This document shows, piece by piece, positions 44,842 through 53,487 of a stretch of 64,000 nt of DNA. Below the pieces are notes generated by a model, which had not been told where the DNA came from, searched no databases, and saw only the letters and a list, made by a program, of their open reading frames with translations. The number at the start of each line of letters is the position of its first letter. Within the stretch, counting starts at the first letter, position 1. This DNA comes from Gammaproteobacteria bacterium (GTDB lineage Bacteria; Pseudomonadota; Gammaproteobacteria; Pseudomonadales; JAUIET01). The DNA is taken from assembly GCA_030431775.1 (NCBI GenBank), contig JAUIHW010000004.1:1-64000 (forward strand), written 5' to 3'. A program made the position numbers and the translations under genes.

Positions 44842-47216
44842 ACAGACGCACTTACAGCAAGCTTTTTGCACTGCTGCTGGTAGTCGGTAGCTTCAACAGC
44901 TTCGCGAGGGGGCCTTCCCTCACTTTACCCGAATTGGAGGCAATGCTGGACACCTCGCGGCATGTTGAACTGGCTACTGCGGAAATCGAGGAAAGATTGT
45001 ATCTTCTCAAAAGAGAGCGACAGCGTCGTGGCTTGAAACTGTTCGCCAATGGAGGCTATGCCGATGTTTCTGAAGTGGTTACGGATGACCTCAAACGCAA
45101 CTATCAGCGGCAGTACCTGACACTTGGTTTAAGCTACCCCTTGTTCGGCACCAATGCCGCAGAAAGAGCTGCCATTGTTGAAGCTGAATACGGTGTAACT
45201 GCCAGCGAAATGCAACGTCGTTCGCTGCGTAGTAAGGCACTCGCAACGCTGCGACGAAGTTATATCGACTACTGGATATCACATAGGCGTCTCAGTACCT
45301 CTCGTGAGTTTTTGCAAAGCGAGCCAGAAACCCATCATTGGCTGACTGAGAGAACCGCAAGCGGATATCTGCTGGAGGCCGATCGGCTGGAATTCATGAG
45401 TGGATTTGATCTGGCGCGACGAGCCGTTGCCAGTGACGAGGAGCTAATGGATCGAACCCACGGAACTATGGCACTGCTAACAAAGGATTCATTACCAAAG
45501 TTCTTGCCAGAAAGCCCGGCGCTCTCCGAAATCTGCCTGGACAAAGAGGAATTACTGCACAAGGCTATTGAGCTGGATCCGCAATTGCAGCGGCTTAAAT
45601 ACCGTAAGGCGACCTTAAGGCAGCTCAAGAATTCCGCCAGCGAAATCGAAGGAAACCTGAACCTGAGCACAACGGTCGGCCGAGACGAACCTTCTTCACT
45701 CAACGATAGCGGGCTGGCGCTGAGCTTCAACGTTCGTATGCCGTTGGAGTTCCTCGGCGCCCGCCACAATATGAAAGCCGCACGCAACGCCAGATTGCAT
45801 CAGGTAAACCTGGAGATTGACCGCCGACGCTACGAGCTTGCCAACGAAATCGACAGCGCTGTTAATCGCTATCGAACTGCCGTGGAAAATCTCAGTTTTG
45901 CAGAAACCCGATTCGCTGCGGCCTTGGAATCGGTTCGTGAGCGTCAGCTAAAAGCGGCCAGGCTACCAGGTGATCGGCTGGAACAGCTTCAACAAGCGCG
46001 TTTCAGCAGCTATCGCACTGCGATTGATCTGATCGATTCAGAAAGCTTACTGCTTAAATCTAAAGTAGACATACTGCATTATTCCGCGCACCGCTGCGGC
46101 TCAGCAGAAAAGCCAAGCACACCGACTAGAGACGCGGCGCCACTAATCACAGCGGCACTGCCTTCCAATGGGGTTGAAAACACTAAGTCTTGGGCCAGCA
46201 CCTTAAACTTGCGGCCGCTAAAATCACGGCCAGTCCTGAGAGCGAATGCCGCTGCTGCACCCCATTTGGACCATCCTATTGACACGAAGCGAAGTGCTCG
46301 GGTCAGCTATGGTGTTCTGCCATCCAGAGCCGTAAAACACACCCGCGTTCGGTTCGCGACGCCTACACCGGACAATTCCGACTCGACCGTATTGGGTCCA
46401 CAGGCCGCAGCTCCCGAGCGCACGAGCAATATCGGCATCCACAATAATTCATTCCGACGCGGCGTCTATTTATGGAGAAGTCGAAAACTGCTCTCATCAA
46501 AAGACAAACGCGAAGAATTCTTGCACTTGGCCGGGAACTATGGCATCAACCGGGTGCTGCTGTCACTGGATGGCTACCAGCTAAAGCAAATCGGTGTTGA
46601 ACGTCAGCATCAGCAGATACTGAGTTTTGTGAAAGCAGCTGATGCGCTGGGGATCAGCGTGGAACTGCTACTCGGAGAGCACAGCTGGTTATTACCACGC
46701 CATCGGTCGAAACTTCTGGAGATAGTGCGGCAAGTACAGGCCTTGCCATTTAAAGGTTTGCATCTGGATATCGAGCCCAGTGCATTTGATGAAGAGTTTT
46801 TTGATCGCGCGAAAATACTGGAGAACCTCGCTGATACCGTGGACGAAGTACAGCAAGTAAACGCCCTGCCTTTGAGTCTAAGCCTGCATTTTCGTGACCT
46901 TTCAGAAAACGCTCCATACTGCCTGGGTTGTAGACTTAGCAAAGACAAGCTCGCCGAAGTCATACTCATGATTTATGTTAGCAACCCTGAACGAACACAA
47001 GAAATAGCCAAGCAGGTTGCCGCTAACTATCCGGACTTACGCTTTAGCGTCGCACAAAGTGTGGAGCCTATCCTGGATGCGACTGAAAGCCACGCTACTG
47101 TTGATCTGGCGACCATAAATCGGCGATTGGAGCACCTGCAACAGTCCCTGGAACCCAGACAATTCAACTCGATCGTTCTGCAATCCTGGTCTGACCTTAG
47201 GGAAGTGCGACGATGA
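44838..47216 (+). CDS. TolC-like outer-membrane protein fused to a TIM-barrel-like domain
   Basis: About 792 residues from TTG 44838, chosen for GGAAA upstream and because it begins a clean signal peptide (MNRRTYSKLFALLLVVGSFNSFA); GTG 44814 is an alternative. Residues 25-430 are TolC-like: LPELEAMLD, long heptad helices, YLTLGLSYPLFG and ALSFNVRMPLEFLGARHN as barrel strands. A low-complexity linker (about 440-535) leads to a 255-residue alpha/beta domain with RRGVYLWRSRKLL, INRVLLSLDGYQ and LHLDIEP (about 641-647), like glycoside-hydrolase-type barrels. I infer a secretion duct with a polymer-binding or trimming domain. It overlaps the GT2 and adaptor genes by 4 bp each. Confidence 0.8.
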   Translation: MNRRTYSKLFALLLVVGSFNSFARGPSLTLPELEAMLDTSRHVELATAEIEERLYLLKRERQRRGLKLFANGGYADVSEVVTDDLKRNYQRQYLTLGLSYPLFGTNAAERAAIVEAEYGVTASEMQRRSLRSKALATLRRSYIDYWISHRRLSTSREFLQSEPETHHWLTERTASGYLLEADRLEFMSGFDLARRAVASDEELMDRTHGTMALLTKDSLPKFLPESPALSEICLDKEELLHKAIELDPQLQRLKYRKATLRQLKNSASEIEGNLNLSTTVGRDEPSSLNDSGLALSFNVRMPLEFLGARHNMKAARNARLHQVNLEIDRRRYELANEIDSAVNRYRTAVENLSFAETRFAAALESVRERQLKAARLPGDRLEQLQQARFSSYRTAIDLIDSESLLLKSKVDILHYSAHRCGSAEKPSTPTRDAAPLITAALPSNGVENTKSWASTLNLRPLKSRPVLRANAAAAPHLDHPIDTKRSARVSYGVLPSRAVKHTRVRFATPTPDNSDSTVLGPQAAAPERTSNIGIHNNSFRRGVYLWRSRKLLSSKDKREEFLHLAGNYGINRVLLSLDGYQLKQIGVERQHQQILSFVKAADALGISVELLLGEHSWLLPRHRSKLLEIVRQVQALPFKGLHLDIEPSAFDEEFFDRAKILENLADTVDEVQQVNALPLSLSLHFRDLSENAPYCLGCRLSKDKLAEVILMIYVSNPERTQEIAKQVAANYPDLRFSVAQSVEPILDATESHATVDLATINRRLEHLQQSLEPRQFNSIVLQSWSDLREVRR

Positions 47217-48289
47217 AGGTTACATTCAGCTCTGTGCGCAAGCTGGAACCCGATGCAGAGCACGGCCTTAAAATACCCTACGCGCCCGCAAAACGGGTCG
47301 CATCCAAGATGCGCTGGTATCTGGTCCTGCTGATTGTCTGCTCTCCCCTGCTGTTTGTTGTCTACAACATGCTCATGCCTGCGATATTCACCAGCGAACC
47401 AGGTTATATCAGCCTGGAGAAGCTGGAGCTGAACAGCGACACATCAGGAAGGGTCGCGCGCATCGATGTGGCCGTTGGCGAGGATGTTCATAAAGGTATG
47501 GTGATCGGCAAAATCGTCGATGCCGATCTCGAGTCTCGTATTCGTCAGGTTCAGGCGGAACTCAACGCACATCAGGCACTGATGGTGACCGGTCGCGATG
47601 CTAACCACCGTAAGACTCTGCAAGAGCAGTTGGATCTTGCGAGGTCTAACAGTGAGTTTTATCGGCAACAATATGCGGCCATGAGAACTTTGTTTGCCCG
47701 ACGCTCGGCCACACGGGCTGATTTAAACAACGCACAGACAGCCCATCAACGTGCCCAGCTTACCGTGCTTGAATTGGAAGAGAGCCTGACGGAAAGCGTT
47801 AAAAGGCCAACGGGCAATAGCGTAGAAATCGAGCGCCTGAAAGCAGAATTGAGCTCTCTACACGATCGGAGAACGCGAATGCTGGTCCGCAGCCCCGCGC
47901 AGGGTCGCATACTCGATGTCTTTGTTCGCGAAGACCAGATTGTTCGCCAGGGAGACCAACTGGCACTCTTAGGCAAACCAAGCAAAGCAAAAGTCATCGC
48001 ATATCTGGACCCGAAGTACGCCAAGTTCGCGCAAATTGGCCAACCCGCCCGGATCGAATTACCCGACGGACAGAACTTGTCAGCCCACATCATCCAGTTA
48101 CCGGAGGTAACCCACCGCCTGCCATCAGAATTTGCCCGCCCACTTGGCCTTCGAACCATGAAAATTCTTGCGCACCTCGAGTTTGATGAGCCATTGCCGG
48201 TTGCTCGCCAGGTGGAGGGCTTACCAGTTACTGTCCGTTTCCCTTTCCGTGTGCGAAGGGCTCAAGCGGAGCTTGCGTCGAATAACTGA
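47213..48289 (+). CDS. HlyD-type membrane fusion protein
   Basis: 358 residues. A cytoplasmic N terminus of about 32 residues is followed by one membrane helix (WYLVLLIVCSPLLFVVYNML), then the split lipoyl domain (LELNSDTSGRVARIDVAVGEDVHKGMVIGKIVD and VRSPAQGRILDVFVREDQIVRQGDQLAL) around a coiled-coil hairpin (about 110-215). It would span the periplasm and dock the TolC-like duct to the synthase. Its ATG overlaps the previous stop (ATGA). A HlyD-like partner for a GT2 synthase recalls BgsB of the mixed-linkage glucan system and Alg44. Confidence 0.9.
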   Translation: MKVTFSSVRKLEPDAEHGLKIPYAPAKRVASKMRWYLVLLIVCSPLLFVVYNMLMPAIFTSEPGYISLEKLELNSDTSGRVARIDVAVGEDVHKGMVIGKIVDADLESRIRQVQAELNAHQALMVTGRDANHRKTLQEQLDLARSNSEFYRQQYAAMRTLFARRSATRADLNNAQTAHQRAQLTVLELEESLTESVKRPTGNSVEIERLKAELSSLHDRRTRMLVRSPAQGRILDVFVREDQIVRQGDQLALLGKPSKAKVIAYLDPKYAKFAQIGQPARIELPDGQNLSAHIIQLPEVTHRLPSEFARPLGLRTMKILAHLEFDEPLPVARQVEGLPVTVRFPFRVRRAQAELASNN

Positions 48290-48309
48290 AACAATAGGAA
48301 AGCGATACC

Positions 48310-48732
48310 ATGAGCAATTCACTGAATTTTCTTGCATTTGCATGGCTGTTGGCCACGGCTATCACCGCAGCCGCCCATCCCGAGGCAGACTATCTGGCGG
48401 ATGCTTTTCATCCGCAAAAATCAACCCCGGTGCACGAACTTCCTGGAGAGCTGTTTGCCTTGCAACTGATCGCAGTTTCCAGTCGGGAGCAAATTGAAAA
48501 CTATGCCGAGCAGCACGATTTGTACGACCTCGTTGCGGTGCCCATTCAACAACATGGGAAACGACTTTATGTGCTGATCGCCGGTTTCTATCAGCACGAA
48601 CAAGACGCCAGGCGTGCATTGGAACTGCTACCACAAGAGGTGCGCACGCAATCACCCTGGGTTCGACAGTTGGCCGGCTTACAGGCACTGATGTCCAGCA
48701 ACGATGCGGACATTTATGCGGCCTCCGACTGA
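48310..48732 (+). CDS. SPOR-domain-like periplasmic protein
   Basis: A 140-residue protein with signal peptide MSNSLNFLAFAWLLATAITAAA. From about residue 50, LFALQLIAVSSREQIENYAEQHDL...KRLYVLIAGFYQHEQDARRALELLPQEVR has the beta-alpha-beta repeat of SPOR domains, which bind denuded peptidoglycan at division sites. Most other SPOR proteins are septal, so it may position the export machine. It is last in the operon, 20 bp after the adaptor gene. Confidence 0.8.
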   Translation: MSNSLNFLAFAWLLATAITAAAHPEADYLADAFHPQKSTPVHELPGELFALQLIAVSSREQIENYAEQHDLYDLVAVPIQQHGKRLYVLIAGFYQHEQDARRALELLPQEVRTQSPWVRQLAGLQALMSSNDADIYAASD

Positions 48733-48758
48733 CGCCTTCTGGAAACAAACTCCGGCCA

Positions 48759-49211
48759 TCATTCGTCCAGAAACGACATAAAGTCTGGTACATTAAACTT
48801 CCAGCTGCGCTGCTCGACGCGCTCGGCAATACGCCAGCCATCCGCGGTGCGCACATATTTGTCGTTGTACCACAAGCCTAACATCCAGGTAGTACTACCG
48901 TCGGGCGTTTTCATCTCCTGTGGGTTGAAGCACATGATGTGTCCGTACGCCACATCACCGTCCAGCTTAACCTGCATGTTCGCGTTCAGGTGCTGAGTAT
49001 AGGGAAAAGCGCCCATTGCTCCGTGCAGAAATTCGATGGTCTCGGCGCGGTTTCCCACCGAACCACCGAACACACTGTAATCTATGTGGGCATCCTCGGT
49101 GAACACCGTGTCGAGTTCATCGAAGGCCTTACGGTCGATAATATCGGAGTAATGCCAGATAAGGTCTTCGATCTCAATTCGGTCGGAAATTTCCTGTAGG
49201 GACAATGGCAT
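48759..49211 (-). CDS. SnoaL/NTF2-like family protein
   Basis: 150 residues from MPLSLQEISDRIEIEDLIWHYSDIIDRKAFDELDTVFTEDAHIDY, preceded by AGGAAAG. This is the opening of the SnoaL_4 group, which includes scytalone-dehydratase-like and steroid isomerase-like enzymes with a cone-shaped pocket. Asp/His residues (D37-type, H-I-D-Y) could be catalytic, but no reaction can be named. It is divergent from the acetoacetate-decarboxylase-like gene across 191 bp. Confidence 0.87.
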   Translation of the reverse strand: MPLSLQEISDRIEIEDLIWHYSDIIDRKAFDELDTVFTEDAHIDYSVFGGSVGNRAETIEFLHGAMGAFPYTQHLNANMQVKLDGDVAYGHIMCFNPQEMKTPDGSTTWMLGLWYNDKYVRTADGWRIAERVEQRSWKFNVPDFMSFLDE

Positions 49212-49402
49212 AGCGCTTTCCTCTGAGTGACTTATCGTTAACTTGGAATGTTCAGATACCCTTGGGTAGCATGAGTAACATCCTATGATGCCGATCGCCA
49301 TGGTCAAGCAATTAGGCTTGAGCTCGGGTTACGCTTCGTTCACCGAAGGCCTGGCGCGGATTGATAATTTAACAAATAGCTTCATTGCAGCGAGGTACAA
49401 AT

Positions 49403-50173
49403 ATGTCATCACCCCAGGGCAACACCGGCGATATTGTCAACTGGCCAATGCTCAAAGTGGTGTATCGCACGGATAAGAGCAATATTTCCAAGTTGCTCCC
49501 GCCGGGCATAGAAGCCAGCGCCGAGCCGAACGTAAACGTCACCATTTATAACTTCCCCGTTCCTGACGAACCTGAGTACGGCATAGTTATGTCAGTTGAC
49601 GCAGACTACAACGGCATCCAGGGCGAGTATGTGCTGGGCTACGGTATAGACCAGGAGTCGGCCATTTTCGTCAGCCAAAACACCAACGGCCAGCCCAAAT
49701 TTCCGTGCGATACCACCTATTATCGAATGGGTGAGCGCGTCGTCGCCCGCTGCAGCCACCAGGGCTATACCTTCGTCAGCTTTGAAGGCGTCTCCAGCGG
49801 AGTAAACGAGCCGAAGGACGAGTTTGAACAGCACGAATGGTGGATCAAGGTGTCACGAAAAGCTAACGTCGTGCCCATCCCGGAATACGATTTCCCTCCA
49901 CACGTCGTGCACGTGCGCAGCAAATACGGCACAGCCCACCGTGAAACGGTGGATGGACAGCTGGTACTGCATGAAAGTCCATGGGACCCTATCGCAACGC
50001 TGTTGCCGATCCGCGAGCAGGTTTCCGCGCATCTCTGGTGGCCGATATTCCTCGATCGCGAAATCAAGCTGGCCGGTAAGCTGGACCCTGAGGCATTCCT
50101 GCCGCACCTGGACGTAATATCCGGGTCACGCTGGCCCGGTCAGAATGGCGGGCCAATTCGATCAGCCGGATAA
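49403..50173 (+). CDS. Acetoacetate decarboxylase (ADC) family protein
   Basis: 256 residues from MSSPQGNTGDIVNWPMLKVVYRTDKSNISKLLPPGIEAS. ADC-family landmarks are LLPPGIE, NVTIYNFPVPDEPEYGIVMSVDADYNGIQGEYVLGYGID and NTNGQPKFPCDTTYY. Members far from true acetoacetate decarboxylases use the same beta-cone fold for aldol or dehydration chemistry. It is the first gene of a run with two DUF35 proteins, two thiolase-like proteins and a crotonase. Confidence 0.88.
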   Translation: MSSPQGNTGDIVNWPMLKVVYRTDKSNISKLLPPGIEASAEPNVNVTIYNFPVPDEPEYGIVMSVDADYNGIQGEYVLGYGIDQESAIFVSQNTNGQPKFPCDTTYYRMGERVVARCSHQGYTFVSFEGVSSGVNEPKDEFEQHEWWIKVSRKANVVPIPEYDFPPHVVHVRSKYGTAHRETVDGQLVLHESPWDPIATLLPIREQVSAHLWWPIFLDREIKLAGKLDPEAFLPHLDVISGSRWPGQNGGPIRSAG

Positions 50174-50238
50174 ACCGCTCTTTTCCTGCCTGGTCATGGC
50201 GCATGGCCGGCCGCATTGACTTTTGATAGGAGAACGCT

Positions 50239-50685
50239 TTGAGTTCAGCCAATCTATTACAAGAGGACTTTCAGGTCCACTACACCTATACCCGATCAAC
50301 CGGCCCGGTTATTGGCGATTTTCTGACAGCATTGCGCGACAGGAAACAGATTCTCGGTTCGAAAACCAGCGATGGCCGGGTGCTCGTGCCACCGATGGAA
50401 TTTGACCCAGCAACAAAAGCAGCCTTGACTGAGCTTGTGGAAGTGGCCGATGAAGGAACGGTTTCCAGCTTTTGCTGGGTCAAACAACCAACTCCGCACC
50501 ACCACATTCAACAGCCATTTGCCTTCGCGATGATCCGCCTGGATGGCGCCGACAGCGATTTTATTCACATGGTGGATTGCGGTTCTGAAGACAAACTTCA
50601 AAACGGCGCCCGAGTTAAAGCCCAGTGGGCTGACGACCGCCAGGGCGCGATGACCGATATACGCTGTTTCAAACTGGTGGAGTGA
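50239..50685 (+). CDS. DUF35 OB-fold protein lacking its zinc-ribbon cysteines
   Basis: 148 residues from TTG 50239 with AGGAGA upstream. The layout is that of the DUF35 proteins that pair with thiolase-like enzymes: a rubredoxin-like N-terminal hairpin and a C-terminal OB fold (EVADEGTVSSFCWVKQ...FAMIRLDGADSDFIHMVD). In the hairpin the four zinc ligands are gone (ILGSKTSDGRVLVPPMEFDP has no Cys). It probably serves as a structural or acyl-CoA-presenting partner (inference). Confidence 0.85.
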   Translation: MSSANLLQEDFQVHYTYTRSTGPVIGDFLTALRDRKQILGSKTSDGRVLVPPMEFDPATKAALTELVEVADEGTVSSFCWVKQPTPHHHIQQPFAFAMIRLDGADSDFIHMVDCGSEDKLQNGARVKAQWADDRQGAMTDIRCFKLVE

Positions 50686-50690
50686 GCAGG

Positions 50691-51200
50691 ATGGCCGAGA
50701 AACAAGACCCTAATGCTGAGCGCGTCAACATTATGTATTCGCCGGTGAATCTGGATTACAGATTCACCGCGTCGGACCACACCACCCGCTTTCTGAACTC
50801 CATCAAGAACGGGCAGTTTATTGGAAGCCAGGTGAAGCCAGGTTCACCGGTCTACGTGCCGCCACGTCCTATTTGCCCGGAAACCGGTCTGCAAGCCAAT
50901 GAATTTGTCGATCTGCCAGATACCGGAATCGTGCACTGGTTCACTATTGTCCACATTCCCATTCCGGACAATCCGATTAAGCCGCCTTTTGTGGTGGCCA
51001 ATATCCTGCTGGATGGTGCCGATATTACTTTCCTGCATCTGATTAGCGGCTGTGCAAATGAAAACATAGAGATTGGTATGCGGGTCAAGGCCGTGTGGAA
51101 GCCAGAAGATAAGCGCTCGCTTTCCCCTGCCAATGTTCGTTTCTTTGCGCCGGAAGACAAAGCCGATGCGCTCACCATTGAACTGGCCGACCAGGAGTAA
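50691..51200 (+). CDS. DUF35 OB-fold protein, second copy
   Basis: 169 residues from ATG 50691; GTG 50682, overlapping the preceding stop, is the alternative start. FIGSQVKPGSPVYVPPRPICPETG is the rubredoxin-like hairpin with only one of four zinc Cys left, and DTGIVHWFTIVHIPIP...PFVVANILLDGADITFLHLISG is the OB fold. It is a diverged tandem relative of the preceding gene. In known systems such a protein binds one thiolase-like partner; two copies here match two thiolase-like genes. Confidence 0.87.
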   Translation: MAEKQDPNAERVNIMYSPVNLDYRFTASDHTTRFLNSIKNGQFIGSQVKPGSPVYVPPRPICPETGLQANEFVDLPDTGIVHWFTIVHIPIPDNPIKPPFVVANILLDGADITFLHLISGCANENIEIGMRVKAVWKPEDKRSLSPANVRFFAPEDKADALTIELADQE

Positions 51201-51204
51201 TGCC

Positions 51205-52263
51205 ATGCGTGATGTCGCTATCGTAAATTATCGTCAGACAGTACCTGTTAGAGATTCTGGCCCTGTCAATGAACTGCAGATGCTCGAGCAAGTGATTCAG
51301 GGTGTCATCAACGATACCGGAGTTGCCCTTGAGGATTTTGATTTTGTCTGCTCCGGAAGTTGTGACTATCTCGCAGGCGCAGCGTTCGCTTTCGTTGAAG
51401 GTGTGGAAGCTGTTGGTCCCTTCCCTCCCATTAAGGAATCCCATGTCGAAATGGATGGAGCGTGGGCATTGTATGAAGCCATTTTGAAAATTCGCACCGG
51501 AGAAGCAGACTCGGCCCTGGTCTATGGCTTCGGAAAATCGTCCCCCGGCTATTTGCGCTCCGTCATGAGCTTGCAGCTTGACCCGTATTACCTGACTCCT
51601 CTGTGGCTTGACAGCATTAGTGCCGCCGCCCTGCAGGCTGCCCAATGCCTTAACAGCGGCACGCTGACCGAAGCGGATATGGCGGCTGTGGTAGCCCGCA
51701 GCCGGGCGAACGCTAAAAGCATCGCTGCCAGCCAACTGAAAGGCGACTACAGCGTTGCGGAGCTGCTGGCCGAACCGACCATGGTGTCTCCGCTGCGCAA
51801 GCACGATTGCGCCCCGATTTCAGATGGCGCCTCAGCAATGATTGTAGCGTCACCAGAGAAAGCAAAAGAATGGTGTAGTCAACCTGTCATGGTCCGCGGA
51901 ATAGACCATCGTATTGAAAGCTCCATGCCGACTCTGCGCGATTTAACCCGTTCAGAATCAACCAGCATTGCCGGCAAAGCCGCCGGAATTGCGGGTGTTG
52001 ATGTACAGTTTGCCGAATTGCACGCACCGTTCAGCCATCAGGAAATCCTGTTACAACGGGCGCTTGAACTTGACGACAAGGTGGATCTTAATCCCTCCGG
52101 TGGCGCGCTTGCCGCCAACGTAATGATGGCCGCAGGGCTTGACCGGATTGGTCACGCCGCGAGCATGATCCAGGCAGGACGGTACACATGCGGCGTTGCC
52201 CACGCCACCTCAGGAGCCTGCCTGCAACAGAATCTAGTCGCAGTATTGGAGGCTGCCCAATGA
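51205..52263 (+). CDS. Thiolase-like protein (Ltp/SCP-x type) without the nucleophilic Cys
   Basis: 352 residues from MRDVAIVNYRQTVPVRDSGPVNELQM. The fold is thiolase: ISDGASAMIVAS (about 209-220), FAELHAPFSHQEILL and NPSGGALAANVMMAAGLDRI (about 294-313). Where thiolases carry the reactive Cys it reads SHVEMDGAWALYEA, so thiolysis by the classic route is not expected. Ltp2-type relatives instead cleave side chains by retro-aldol chemistry with a DUF35 partner. It is tightly packed between a DUF35 gene and a second thiolase-like gene. Confidence 0.88.
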   Translation: MRDVAIVNYRQTVPVRDSGPVNELQMLEQVIQGVINDTGVALEDFDFVCSGSCDYLAGAAFAFVEGVEAVGPFPPIKESHVEMDGAWALYEAILKIRTGEADSALVYGFGKSSPGYLRSVMSLQLDPYYLTPLWLDSISAAALQAAQCLNSGTLTEADMAAVVARSRANAKSIAASQLKGDYSVAELLAEPTMVSPLRKHDCAPISDGASAMIVASPEKAKEWCSQPVMVRGIDHRIESSMPTLRDLTRSESTSIAGKAAGIAGVDVQFAELHAPFSHQEILLQRALELDDKVDLNPSGGALAANVMMAAGLDRIGHAASMIQAGRYTCGVAHATSGACLQQNLVAVLEAAQ

Positions 52264-53417
52264 GTCGTTTAGCTGCAGTTACCGGAATAGGTCAAACCCA
52301 GTATAAGTCGGCGCGTAAAGACGTTTCCATGGCCGGCCTGGTTCATGAAGCCGCCGAGCGCGCCATTCAGGATGCCGGTATCGGCTGGGACGATATTGAT
52401 GCCGTCATCATTGGCAAAGCACCGGATATGTTCGAAGGCGTACTGATGCCGGAGCTCTACCTGGCCGATGCCCTCGGGGCGTGTGGTAAGCCGATGATGC
52501 GCGTGCACACAGCTGGCAGCGTTGGTGGGTCCACAGCTGTGGTCGCCGCAAGTCATGTCACCAGCGGCAGCTTTGACCGGATACTGACAGTGACCTTCGA
52601 GAAGCAGTCGGAATCGAATGCCATGTGGGCACTGTCAATTCCGCGACCGTTTTCCATGCATTTGAACGCCGGTGCGGGCGGGCACTTTGCCCCGCATATT
52701 CGTGAATATATCCGTCGCAGTGGCGCGCCCGCACATGCGGGGCCCATGGTGGCCGTCAAGGACCGCAAGAACGCCTTGAAAAACCCTCTCGCACACTTGC
52801 AGATTCCGGACATCAGCCTGGAAATGGTGATGGAATCGCCGATGTTGTGGGACCCGGTTCGTTTTCTGGAAAGCTGCCCGTCATCAGATGGTGCGTGCGC
52901 GCTGGTCATCAGTAATGAAAAGTTGGCGAGCGAAGGGCCGAACAAACCGGCCTGGATTAGAGGCATGGCCATGCGCAGTGAAACCATGACCTGTAAGGGA
53001 CGCGATGAAGTCAACCCACTGGCCGGCAGTGACTGCGCCAAAGATGTGTACGCGCAAGCGGGAATTAAAGACCCGCGACGCGAGGTTGATATGGCTGAAG
53101 TGTATGTCCCATTCAGCTGGTATGAGCCAATGTGGTTGGAGAATCTGGGCTTCGCTGATGAAGGCCAAGGCTGGAAACTGACCGAAAGCGGAGAAACCGA
53201 AATTGGCGGCTCCATCCCCTTCAACTGCTCGGGTGGCGTATTGTCATCCAATCCGATCGGGGCCTCCGGTATGATCCGTTTTGCCGAAGCCGCCCGCCAG
53301 GTTCGTGGTACAGCAGGTGAGCACCAGGTGGATGGCGCCAAGATGGCCATCGGGCACGCTTATGGCGCGAGTGCTCAGTTTTTTGCCATGTGGGCGGTGT
53401 CTTCAGAAAAGCCGTAA
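52260..53417 (+). CDS. Second thiolase-like protein (Ltp/SCP-x type), Cys replaced
   Basis: 385 residues from MSRLAAVTGIGQTQYKSARKD; its ATG overlaps the previous stop. The motif that normally holds the nucleophile reads MRVHTAGSVGGSTAVVAASH (about 79-98), so Cys is replaced. PSSDGACALVISN, MAEVYVPFSWYEPMWLEN and FNCSGGVLSSNPIGASGMIRFAEAARQVRG follow the lipid-transfer-protein thiolase pattern. Together with the preceding protein it may form a heteromeric aldolase or thiolase complex (inference). Confidence 0.9.
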   Translation: MSRLAAVTGIGQTQYKSARKDVSMAGLVHEAAERAIQDAGIGWDDIDAVIIGKAPDMFEGVLMPELYLADALGACGKPMMRVHTAGSVGGSTAVVAASHVTSGSFDRILTVTFEKQSESNAMWALSIPRPFSMHLNAGAGGHFAPHIREYIRRSGAPAHAGPMVAVKDRKNALKNPLAHLQIPDISLEMVMESPMLWDPVRFLESCPSSDGACALVISNEKLASEGPNKPAWIRGMAMRSETMTCKGRDEVNPLAGSDCAKDVYAQAGIKDPRREVDMAEVYVPFSWYEPMWLENLGFADEGQGWKLTESGETEIGGSIPFNCSGGVLSSNPIGASGMIRFAEAARQVRGTAGEHQVDGAKMAIGHAYGASAQFFAMWAVSSEKP

Positions 53418-53487
53418 ACCATTTGCTGACCGAGGGGTTGCTAGTGCTCTACTTTTGCATGGAAGACGGCACAGTTGAGAGGTCGTC

